From assembly GCA_045592225.1 (NCBI GenBank), contig JAZNUH010000033.1, positions 1 through 8,028 on the forward strand: a stretch of 8,028 nucleotides of DNA, given 5' to 3'. A program made the position numbers and the translations under genes. The DNA is from JAZNUH01 sp045592225 (GTDB lineage: Bacteria; Bacillota; Clostridia; UMGS1883; UMGS1540). Below, piece by piece: positions 1-5,602 of the stretch; positions within the stretch are counted from its first letter, which is position 1; each line of letters begins with the position of its first letter. Below the pieces are notes generated by a model. The model did not search any database, was not told the origin of the DNA, and was given only the letters and a program-made list of their open reading frames with translations.

Positions 1-891
1 AATGCTCAGCTTGCCTATTCTGCCAAAGTGACCCATAACAAGGGAAACCAGCAGGCATCCGCCTGTTGTTGTCAGCGAGAAGCAAGTACCGGCAAGACCT
101 GCACTTGTAAGAGGTATTTTAATTTTACCAACTATTGTACCGAGAACAGCCGCCAGCGCAAATGCCGCAAAGCCGTGTTCGTCAAGCTCTAAAAGCTTCT
201 GAACAACATTTTTCTTTTCGCCTGCATCGTTGCCGCCTGCGATTTTAGCTCTTTCTGCATCCATATCAGCCTTCATAATTTTGGGAACAATCTGTACAAA
301 TAAAACAACACCGATAACGCCGAATATGTAAGCAATACCGTGACCTACAGATACAAGGCTTGTGTACTGTTCAGCAACTGTTGCCTTTGCCGCAGAGAAT
401 GCGGGAGTAGATGTCAGAGAACCCGACATAATACCAACTATCATAGCAACAAAGCCTTCACGGTTTTCGATTGTTGAGCCGTAGCCGATAGCATCGCCCA
501 TGAAAATACAAAGAACAGATGCAAGACCGCCCGACAGAATAATAACAAGACCTAAAAGAATGTAGGACTTGAAGTTCTTTTTAAGGTTGCCGAAGAACTT
601 GGGTCCTGCAATAAAGCCTACCGAGGTTACAAACAGGATAAGACCTAAGTTTTCGATAATTGTAAGTGCCTTTTCGGCATAATTTACGCCTTCTGTAACA
701 AGCTGCGCTTCAAGGGGCAGGTAACAAAGAGCACCGAAAATAAGCGCTATAACAAAAACACCTGCATCACCAAGACAAACACCGCCGATAGTGATTCTGC
801 CCAGTGCATAGCCTACAAATAAAATTGCAAATACACACATAAGCAGGAACGAAATTCCCTCTACAGGAATAACTCCACCGAATAAATTCAT
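1..891 (-). CDS. AspT/YidE/YbjL (AAE) family membrane antiporter, partial (C-terminus beyond left edge)
   Basis: Integral membrane transporter of the aspartate:alanine exchanger family; characterised relatives exchange aspartate for alanine (AspT) or export succinate (SucE1). Only the first 297 residues are in the window; there is no stop before base 1. The start ATG at 889-891 has an AGAGAGGA ribosome binding site 9 bases upstream. Hydrophobic segments lie at about residues 13-32, 38-57, 79-96, 108-131, 148-166 and 181-203. Family motifs seen are the GRITIGG loop (about 31-37), LFVTSVGFIAGP (86-97), SGSLTSTPAF (156-165) and the IAYIFGVIGVVLFVQ stretch (186-200). A second, homologous membrane half begins at about 240, with GKIKIP (255-260), FSLTTTGG (271-278) and GHFGRIGKL (287-295), so the internal duplication typical of the family is visible. 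The two halves are joined by only about 37 charged residues, so the two regulatory RCK_C (TrkA_C) domains usual in AspT, YbjL and SucE1 are absent. Family assignment is firm; the substrate is not known. Confidence 0.88.
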   Translation of the reverse strand, partial: MNLFGGVIPVEGISFLLMCVFAILFVGYALGRITIGGVCLGDAGVFVIALIFGALCYLPLEAQLVTEGVNYAEKALTIIENLGLILFVTSVGFIAGPKFFGNLKKNFKSYILLGLVIILSGGLASVLCIFMGDAIGYGSTIENREGFVAMIVGIMSGSLTSTPAFSAAKATVAEQYTSLVSVGHGIAYIFGVIGVVLFVQIVPKIMKADMDAERAKIAGGNDAGEKKNVVQKLLELDEHGFAAFALAAVLGTIVGKIKIPLTSAGLAGTCFSLTTTGGCLLVSLVMGHFGRIGKLSI

Positions 892-900
892 AGTGAAAAA

Positions 901-908
901 TCCTCTCT
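901..908 (-). promoter_or_regulatory. Ribosome binding site of the AAE transporter
   Basis: Read on the minus strand this is AGAGAGGA, 9 bases before the ATG at 891. It is a purine-rich Shine-Dalgarno sequence at normal spacing and supports that start for the transporter. Confidence 0.6.
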
Positions 909-985
909 TTCTTTTTATATGAGGAATGCTAAAAAAGTCCAGACCGCAAAAAAGAAATAACAAAATATAAATAACAATTTGATAA

Positions 986-994
986 AGTATATCA
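986..994 (-). promoter_or_regulatory. Extended -10 promoter candidate for the AAE transporter
   Basis: The minus strand reads TGATATACT, an extended -10 element (TGN followed by TATACT, one mismatch to TATAAT) about 95 bases upstream of the transporter start. The matching -35 region near 1009-1014 reads TTTCAA, a poor fit, which is compatible with an extended -10 promoter. This would give the transporter its own transcript, separate from the operon that ends at 1452. Called by eye only. Confidence 0.4.
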
Positions 995-1010
995 CCTGTG
1001 TTTTAATGTT

Positions 1011-1035
1011 GAAAAAATCAAAAAATGATTTTTTC
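1011..1035. repeat. AT-rich perfect inverted repeat upstream of the transporter promoter
   Basis: A perfect 10-base arm (GAAAAAATCA, 1011-1020) is followed by five A and then its exact reverse complement (1026-1035). It overlaps the expected -35 position of the promoter at 986-994. It could be an operator, a weak bidirectional terminator hairpin with A and U tracts, or simply AT-rich sequence. Confidence 0.4.
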
Positions 1036-1099
1036 CGGAAAATATCTTTTTTGCTACGAACAAACTTCGCCTCTCGCTGACGTCGCAAGATTCGCTATG

Positions 1100-1125
1100 G
1101 TACAAGTTTTGGTAAAAACTTGTAC
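1100..1125. repeat. Perfect 11-bp stem-loop
   Basis: GTACAAGTTTT at 1100-1110 and its exact reverse complement at 1115-1125 enclose the four-base loop GGTA. This is the strongest hairpin of the intergenic element. Confidence 0.65.
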
Positions 1126-1147
1126 GTTTCAGCTCGCTTGCTCCTTA

Positions 1148-1203
1148 CCCCTAAAAGTCTTGCGACTTTTGGGGACCCCGCAAAGTCCATAGGATTTGTG
1201 GGG
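1148..1203. repeat. Two adjacent stem-loops in the intergenic element
   Basis: The first hairpin pairs CCCC (1148-1151) plus AAAAGTC (1153-1159) with GACTTTTGGGG (1164-1174), leaving one bulged T and a TTGC loop. Two bases later CCCCGCAAAGTCC (1176-1188) pairs with GGATTTGTGGGG (1192-1203), with one bulge, one G-T wobble and an ATA loop. Both would fold in either strand's transcript. Confidence 0.55.
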
Positions 1204-1294
1204 AAAAGGAGAAGCAAGGGAGTGGAAGGGTTTTGTGCAATAGCAGAAAACCTGTGAACGAACTTTGCTTTGACGTTGTACGCCTTCGGGTAAC

Positions 1295-1312
1295 CCAAAG
1301 CTGTCGCTTTGG
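1295..1312. repeat. 7-bp stem-loop
   Basis: CCAAAGC at 1295-1301 and GCTTTGG at 1306-1312 form a perfect 7-base stem with the loop TGTC, near the right end of the intergenic element. Confidence 0.5.
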
Positions 1313-1370
1313 CTCAGTTTGTCCGTTCTGACCATTTTTATCTATTCCTTACTATTATCCCGTCGCCCTA

Positions 1371-1395
1371 AAAGGCTCCCCTGTGTAAGGGGAGC
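1371..1395 (-). terminator. Terminator candidate for the hdrA-fumarate reductase operon
   Basis: Reading on the minus strand about 57 bases past the flavoprotein stop, an 8-bp GC-rich stem (GCTCCCCT with AGGGGAGC) is followed by CTTTTAG. The stem extends to 9 bp if a flanking G-C is mispaired or shifted. The U tract is short, so termination may be partial. The preceding hairpin at 1397-1415 could add to it. Confidence 0.45.
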
Positions 1396-1428
1396 TGTCA
1401 GGCTTTCAGCCTGACTGAGGGATTGTTC
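1372..1428. repeat. Twin-hairpin intergenic repeat (gut Clostridia type)
   Basis: Two perfect 8-bp hairpins sit one base apart. GCTCCCCT (1375-1382) pairs with AGGGGAGC (1388-1395) around a GTGTA loop, and GTCAGGCT (1397-1404) pairs with AGCCTGAC (1408-1415) around TTC. They are flanked by AAAAGG on the left and TGAGGGATTGTT on the right. From memory, this composite resembles a short palindromic repeat that recurs in the genomes of many gut Clostridia; I could not verify copy number from one window. It lies immediately downstream of the operon. Confidence 0.55.
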
Positions 1429-1451
1429 CCCTCTCTTTCAGGCAAATTTAA

Positions 1452-3047
1452 TTATTTATTTCTGTAGTCAGGTAACAGTTTGGGGGATACAGCTGCTGTT
1501 TCAATTTTAGCGTCTGCAATTTCCTTTTCAAACTTTGCAATGTGGTCAAGTGTCAGCTTGCCAACCTTGGCATCCTTACACTTAACTGCAGCACTCTTAC
1601 CTGCGCTTCTGCCGAATACGATAATATCAAGCAGAGAGTTACCCATCAGACGGTTTCTGCCGTGGATACCGCCAACAGCTTCGCCGGCAACAAACAGATT
1701 GTTAACGTTTGTTGTCATACAGTCGGGAGTAATGTCCAGACCACCGTTCTGGTAGTGGAGTGTGGGGTAAATGATAATGGGTTCTTTTCTAATATCTATG
1801 CCGTATTTACCAAACATACGCATCATAGCGGGAATTCTCTTTTCGATTGTGCCTTCACCGCCGATTTTTTCAATCATGGGAGTGTCAAGCCATACACCCA
1901 GACCGCTGCCTGTGTCAACACCGTTGCCTCTGTCGTTACATTCACGAATGATGGAAGCGGCAGAAACGTCACGTGTTTCGAGGGGATGCATAAATACTTC
2001 ACCCTTGCAGTTTACAAGCTTTGCACCCAATGAACGAACCTTTTCGGTAACCAGAGCACCGAAAATCTGTTCAGGATAAGCTGCGCCTGTGGGATGGTAC
2101 TGAAGTGTGTCAGCGTAAAGAAGCTTTGCACCTACTCTGTAGCCGAGTACAAGACCGTCAGCTGTTGCGCCGTAATGGTTGGATGTGGGGAAGCCCTGAT
2201 AATGCATACGACCTGCACCGCCTGTAGCGATGATAACAGTCTTTGCCTTTGCAACCATCAGTTCTTTTGTTTCCATGTTCATAAGTACAGCACCTGCTGC
2301 GTTGCCCTTATCGTCAAGGATAAGCTCAACTGCTGCTGTAAAGTCAACAACAGGAATTTCTCTGTTTAAAACTTCGTCACGCAGTGTTCTCATAATTTCT
2401 GCACCGGAATAGTCCTTTGCAGCGTGCATTCTCTTGCGTGAAGTACCGCCACCGTGGGTTGTAATCATTCTGCCTGTTTCGTCCTTGTCAAATTCAACGC
2501 CCAAATCGTTAAGCCACTGAATTGCCTCGGGAGCGTCGCAAACAAGCTTGGAGAGCAGTTCTCTCTTTGCCGCATAGTGGCCGCCGCCGAATGCATCAAC
2601 AAAGTGAGTTGCAGGAGAGTCGTTTTCCTTGTCAGCTGCCTGAATACCGCCTTCTGCCATCATTGTGTTGGCATCGCCTATTCTGAGCTTTGTAACCATC
2701 ATAACGTTTGCGCCTGCTTCGTGTGCTTCGATAGCTGCAGAGGAGCCTGCGCCGCCGCCGCCGATAACCAGAACGTCAACATCGTATGTGGGGTTTTCAA
2801 GGTCAACATCGTCAGCCTTTATAAGTGTGTGTGCCTGCAGCATTTCTGCCAGCTCACAGGGAACCTTTTCGCCCTTGTTGGGGCCTATTTTAAGTTCTTC
2901 AAATTCTTCTACCTTGTAGTCGGGATGATAAGCTTTGAGCAAATCTTCCTTCTGCTGTGCGGTCATACGAGCAGGCTCGTATGCAATGTTGGCATCTCTT
3001 GCCGCTTCAACCGCTTTAATAGATTCTGCTAATCTTTCGGGATACAT
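1452..3047 (-). CDS. Soluble fumarate reductase/succinate dehydrogenase flavoprotein (HdrA-linked type)
   Basis: 531-residue FAD protein expected to interconvert fumarate and succinate in the cytoplasm, with electrons from the iron-sulfur protein encoded just upstream. The dinucleotide-binding motif IGGGGAG is at 95-101. Active-site signatures of the FrdA/SdhA family are all present: HPTG (318-321), TE (334-335), the proton-shuttle arginine in TRD (359), HY (431-432), GEAVGG (455-460) and the NRLMGNSL segment (465-472) with the substrate arginine at 466. The histidine that binds FAD covalently in E. coli FrdA (SHTVAAEGG) is replaced by Asn127 in ANTMMAEGG, so FAD should be non-covalent, as in L-aspartate oxidase. 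About 90 residues precede the FAD motif, an extension not found in standard FrdA. No signal peptide or membrane segment is seen. The start is supported by AGGAGG at 3055-3060, 7 bases upstream. Another fumarate-like acceptor, for example a different enoate, cannot be excluded, but the intact catalytic set argues for fumarate/succinate. Confidence 0.9.
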   Translation of the reverse strand: MYPERLAESIKAVEAARDANIAYEPARMTAQQKEDLLKAYHPDYKVEEFEELKIGPNKGEKVPCELAEMLQAHTLIKADDVDLENPTYDVDVLVIGGGGAGSSAAIEAHEAGANVMMVTKLRIGDANTMMAEGGIQAADKENDSPATHFVDAFGGGHYAAKRELLSKLVCDAPEAIQWLNDLGVEFDKDETGRMITTHGGGTSRKRMHAAKDYSGAEIMRTLRDEVLNREIPVVDFTAAVELILDDKGNAAGAVLMNMETKELMVAKAKTVIIATGGAGRMHYQGFPTSNHYGATADGLVLGYRVGAKLLYADTLQYHPTGAAYPEQIFGALVTEKVRSLGAKLVNCKGEVFMHPLETRDVSAASIIRECNDRGNGVDTGSGLGVWLDTPMIEKIGGEGTIEKRIPAMMRMFGKYGIDIRKEPIIIYPTLHYQNGGLDITPDCMTTNVNNLFVAGEAVGGIHGRNRLMGNSLLDIIVFGRSAGKSAAVKCKDAKVGKLTLDHIAKFEKEIADAKIETAAVSPKLLPDYRNK

Positions 3048-3059
3048 AACGAAACCTCC

Positions 3060-3734
3060 TTATTTCTCAATCTCTCTGTTATTGTAAAGCTCTTTGATTT
3101 CCTCAATGGGCTTTTGCATAAGTGCTTCAATAAGCTCTGTGAATGTGCCGTCCTTGATTTCCTGAACGCGGTTTTCAAGGTGCTCACTCTTGGGTGCTAA
3201 GTACTTACCGTTTAAACGTCTTGCAAGCATAGCAACCTGGGGATGAGAAATACCTGCGGGACAACGTGATGAGCAGACGCCGCACATTACGCAGTCAAAG
3301 GATTCTTCAGCACACTTTTCGTACTCGCCTCTCTGTGCGTATGCAATGTACTGCATAACGTTGAGCTCCTGAGTACAGCTCTTTGTGCAGGCATTACATC
3401 CGATACATGCATAAATTTCGGGGTACAGCTGCATCATAATAGCTTCTGTGGGTTTAACCTTTTCCATGTCATAAACCTGTTTTACTAAGGGGAAGAAGGG
3501 CAATGTAGCTATGTACATATTGTCCTCAACCTTTGTCTGACATGCCAGACAGCTCTTAAGCTCTCTGTCACCCTTTATTCTGTAAATTGTGGCACATGCG
3601 CCGCAGAAACCGTTACGGCAACCGCATCCGCGTACCAGCTGATAACCTGCGTATTCCATAGCACGCATGATTGTCAGGTTTTCGGGAACTTCGTATTTTT
3701 TACCGAACAAAAATATATTTACCATATTTTCCAT
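3060..3734 (-). CDS. Fumarate reductase iron-sulfur subunit with HdrC-like dicluster
   Basis: Small electron carrier predicted to feed the downstream flavoprotein. Numbered from the ATG at 3740 (226 residues), the N-terminal half is an SdhB/FrdB-type plant ferredoxin domain with [2Fe-2S] ligands C41, C46, C49 and C64. The C-terminal half has two CX2CX2CX3C sites (C112-C122 and C150-C160, the second followed by Pro). Standard SdhB has one [4Fe-4S] and one [3Fe-4S] site, so two full four-cysteine motifs are more like HdrC. The length is near SdhB, and the CCG domains that follow this module in methanogen thiol:fumarate reductase TfrB are missing. There is no membrane anchor gene nearby. I chose the ATG at 3734 because AGGAGG (3743-3748) is 8 bases from it but only 2 bases from the in-frame ATG at 3740; the 3740 start would add two residues. 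Confidence 0.87.
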   Translation of the reverse strand: MENMVNIFLFGKKYEVPENLTIMRAMEYAGYQLVRGCGCRNGFCGACATIYRIKGDRELKSCLACQTKVEDNMYIATLPFFPLVKQVYDMEKVKPTEAIMMQLYPEIYACIGCNACTKSCTQELNVMQYIAYAQRGEYEKCAEESFDCVMCGVCSSRCPAGISHPQVAMLARRLNGKYLAPKSEHLENRVQEIKDGTFTELIEALMQKPIEEIKELYNNREIEK

Positions 3735-3742
3735 GTCCATTA

Positions 3743-3748
3743 CCTCCT
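3743..3748 (-). promoter_or_regulatory. Ribosome binding site that decides the iron-sulfur subunit start
   Basis: AGGAGG on the minus strand, immediately before the stop codon region of the upstream gene. Spacing is 8 bases to the ATG at 3734 and 2 bases to the ATG at 3740, which favours the inner start. Confidence 0.7.
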
Positions 3749-3749
3749 A

Positions 3750-4583
3750 TTAATATTCATCGGGCAGCTCGTCAACTTCGTCGCAACGGAAAACGGGACC
3801 GTCTTTGCAAACGTACTTGGAGCCTATGTTACATCTGCCGCATTTACCAATACCGCACTTCATTTTAAGTTCCATGGTTGTGTAAATCTGGGTCTTGTCA
3901 AAGCCCAGCTCCTGCAGACCTGCAAGAGTAAACTTAATCATAATGGGGGGACCGCACAGAATAACTGTTTTGTCTGTGCTAAAGCCAAGCTCCTTAACGT
4001 AGTTTGGAACAAAGCCAACATGTCCGTCCCAGCCCTCCTGGGGATTATCTATGGTGAGGTGAACGTCAACACCTTCATCCTTGCACCATTCGTCAATGAT
4101 TTCGTTATAGTCAACCAGATCGTTTTTGCTTCTTGCACCGTAAACGATGTCAATTTTGCCGTAACGGTCACGGTAGTGACGGCAGTAGTTGATAACCGAA
4201 CGCAGGGGCGCTATCGCAATACCGCCGGCGATAAACAGAAGGTCCTGTCCTGCAAACACATCGTCAACAGGGAAGGGCTTGCCGTAAGGTCCGCGGATTG
4301 TAATCTGCTGACCTACCTCAGCCGCGTGGAGCCACTCGGTAACACAACCGCACTTTTTAATGGAAAATTCCATATACTCGGTGTTTGTGGGCGAGCAGGT
4401 AATTGAAAACATAGCTTCGCCAACTCCGGGAATAGAAAGCATTGCACACTGACCGGGTCTGTGGTCAAATGCCTTTTTTCCGTCGGGAGTTACAACACGG
4501 AAGGTTTTAACATCGGGAGTGTCAATTCTTACATCGGTAATAACGCCGACGGTAGGAATTAACTTTTCATCTATATTACTCAT
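3750..4583 (-). CDS. FlxA-like FAD/NAD(P)H oxidoreductase with C-terminal [2Fe-2S] site
   Basis: 277-residue flavoprotein of the ferredoxin-NADP reductase/DHOD electron-transfer subunit superfamily, close in layout to AsrB, sulfhydrogenase gamma and FlxA. It should take electrons from NADH or NADPH and pass them to the ferredoxin-type partners. The FAD-binding beta-barrel occupies about 1-105 (RPGQ at 42-45, GEAMFSITCSP around 55-65, RGPYGKPFP at 97-105). The nucleotide-binding half follows, with AGGIAIAPLR (119-128), YGARSKNDL (148-156) and CGPPIMI (210-216). The C-terminal [2Fe-2S] motif uses C243, C248, C251 and C259 (CX4CX2CX7C). The start ATG overlaps the preceding stop as ATGA (4580-4583), with AGGAGG at 4593-4598, 9 bases upstream, which implies translational coupling. 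It sits between Flx-like ferredoxins and the fumarate reductase pair, so it is the likely NAD(P)H entry point. NADH versus NADPH preference cannot be read here. Confidence 0.88.
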   Translation of the reverse strand: MSNIDEKLIPTVGVITDVRIDTPDVKTFRVVTPDGKKAFDHRPGQCAMLSIPGVGEAMFSITCSPTNTEYMEFSIKKCGCVTEWLHAAEVGQQITIRGPYGKPFPVDDVFAGQDLLFIAGGIAIAPLRSVINYCRHYRDRYGKIDIVYGARSKNDLVDYNEIIDEWCKDEGVDVHLTIDNPQEGWDGHVGFVPNYVKELGFSTDKTVILCGPPIMIKFTLAGLQELGFDKTQIYTTMELKMKCGIGKCGRCNIGSKYVCKDGPVFRCDEVDELPDEY

Positions 4584-5602
4584 TTGCTTTCCCCTCCTAA
4601 TCTCTTCATAACCTTAACTATATTCATGGATATAGGACATTTAGCAAGACATCTGCCGCAGCCTACACAGCTGAACATACCCTCGTTGTTGTCGGGATAG
4701 TAAACCAGCTTGTGCATAAAGCGCTGGCGGAAACGCTCCTTCTGGGAGTTTCTGATGTTGCCGTGTGCCATTTTTGTAAAGTCGGAATACATACATGAAT
4801 CCCAGCATCTGAAACGGATAACGCCGTTGCCTGTGTTAAAGTCCTTAATGTCATAGCACTGACAGGTGGGGCAAACAAAGGTACATGTACCGCAGCCCAG
4901 GCATGCTTCGGAAAGCTCTGCCCATGCAGGGTCATTAAAGTATGTGTCTGTTTTGCCTGCGCCGAATTTTTCGGTGGTAACATCGGCAAGCGGAAGCTTA
5001 TCCATAATTTCGCGGGTCTTTGCCTGCTGCTCTTTTACAGCGCTGTCATCACAGTCCTCTGTAAGGTCGGCAATAGCCGCCATAAGTGCCTCGCCCTTTT
5101 TGGTCTTGGCATCAAAATACATTTCTGTTTCGGTCTTGTAGCATACAACATCACCCTCGGGCTCTGCCGCATCTATACCAAAGGTTTTGCAGAAGCAGGT
5201 TTCGGAAGGACGTGTGCAAGCTAAGGAAATTATTGTTCCTCTCTTGCGTCTTTCTGCGTAGTAGCTGTCGAAAGGCTCTACAAGATATACTCTGTCGAGT
5301 ATTTCAAAGCTCTTTACGTCACAGGCACGAACGCCGAAAACCACAAAGTCTTCCTTTTCGCTTCTTGTGTCAATAACTTCAATGTTCTTGCCCGAAACCT
5401 TAAATTCCATAAGGTCTTCTGTCTGGGGGAAGAAAAAGTCCTTGGCACTTCTTACTGTATTGAGTGCGTCGCTGAGCTTGGCACCCTTTTCCCATTCCTT
5501 ATAAACAGCACCGCTTTTATCGTCTACGGGAACATACAGTTTAGCGCTCTGTGCAATTTTTTCAAAAACCGCATCAAGTGAATTTAATGAACATTTACGC
5601 AT
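4580..5602 (-). CDS. FlxB/AsrA-like 4Fe-4S dicluster protein (hydrogenase beta-type)
   Basis: 340-residue iron-sulfur protein of the AsrA/sulfhydrogenase beta subunit family, the normal partner of an AsrB/FlxA-type reductase. The N-terminal domain carries the family segment FGVRACDVKSFEILDRVY (about 89-106) and a cysteine-rich CTRPSETCFC stretch (129-138). Two [4Fe-4S] motifs follow, C234-C244 (CX2CX2CX3CP, with an extra C247 just after) and C312-C322 (CX2CX2CX3CP), separated by a CWDSC segment (266-270). The start at 5602 is chosen over an in-frame ATG at 5707. It has AAGGAG at 5612-5617 with 9-base spacing, it overlaps the preceding gene by only 8 bases, and the family homology begins there; the extra 35 residues would lie wholly inside the upstream gene. 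By position and type it matches FlxB of FlxABCD-HdrABC complexes, though the B/C naming is tentative. Confidence 0.86.
   Translation of the reverse strand: MRKCSLNSLDAVFEKIAQSAKLYVPVDDKSGAVYKEWEKGAKLSDALNTVRSAKDFFFPQTEDLMEFKVSGKNIEVIDTRSEKEDFVVFGVRACDVKSFEILDRVYLVEPFDSYYAERRKRGTIISLACTRPSETCFCKTFGIDAAEPEGDVVCYKTETEMYFDAKTKKGEALMAAIADLTEDCDDSAVKEQQAKTREIMDKLPLADVTTEKFGAGKTDTYFNDPAWAELSEACLGCGTCTFVCPTCQCYDIKDFNTGNGVIRFRCWDSCMYSDFTKMAHGNIRNSQKERFRQRFMHKLVYYPDNNEGMFSCVGCGRCLAKCPISMNIVKVMKRLGGESK

Larger units (their letters stand above)
1046..1320. repeat. Non-coding multi-hairpin intergenic element
   Basis: About 270 bases between the operon and the transporter that I cannot assign to any gene. 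The stretch is packed with stem-loops (1100-1125, 1148-1174, 1176-1203, 1295-1312). It contains a long-range inverted repeat (GTCGCAAGA at 1082-1090 against TCTTGCGAC at 1158-1166). A partial direct repeat also sits near its ends: GAACAAACTTCGC at 1058-1070 and GAACGAACTTTGC at 1256-1268, 11 of 13 identical, each followed by TGACGT at 1078-1083 and 1271-1276. The short open frames crossing it on the minus strand overlap each other in different frames, match no protein family I know, and look like chance. It most resembles a short non-autonomous repeat or a structured RNA. Copies elsewhere in the genome cannot be checked from this window. Confidence 0.45.

Noticed and set aside
1095..1335. Two short minus-strand open frames of 67 and 68 codons in the intergenic stretch
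   Set aside because: They overlap each other in different frames, run through strong hairpins, have no convincing ribosome binding site and resemble no family. They look like chance frames in a structured non-coding element.
1480..3032. Several plus-strand open frames up to 192 codons opposite the flavoprotein gene
   Set aside because: They are antisense shadows of a well-supported gene; their translations are low-complexity, rich in Cys/Ser, and lack family motifs and ribosome binding sites.
1452..3740. Membrane-bound succinate dehydrogenase/quinol:fumarate reductase
   Set aside because: No cytochrome b or membrane anchor subunit is present, neither visible protein has a membrane segment, and the neighbours are soluble HdrA/Flx-type proteins.
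3750..5602. Anaerobic sulfite reductase (asrABC)
   Set aside because: The FlxB-like and FlxA-like proteins resemble AsrA and AsrB, but there is no siroheme AsrC gene; the flanking hdrA, mvhD and fumarate reductase genes fit the Flx type better.
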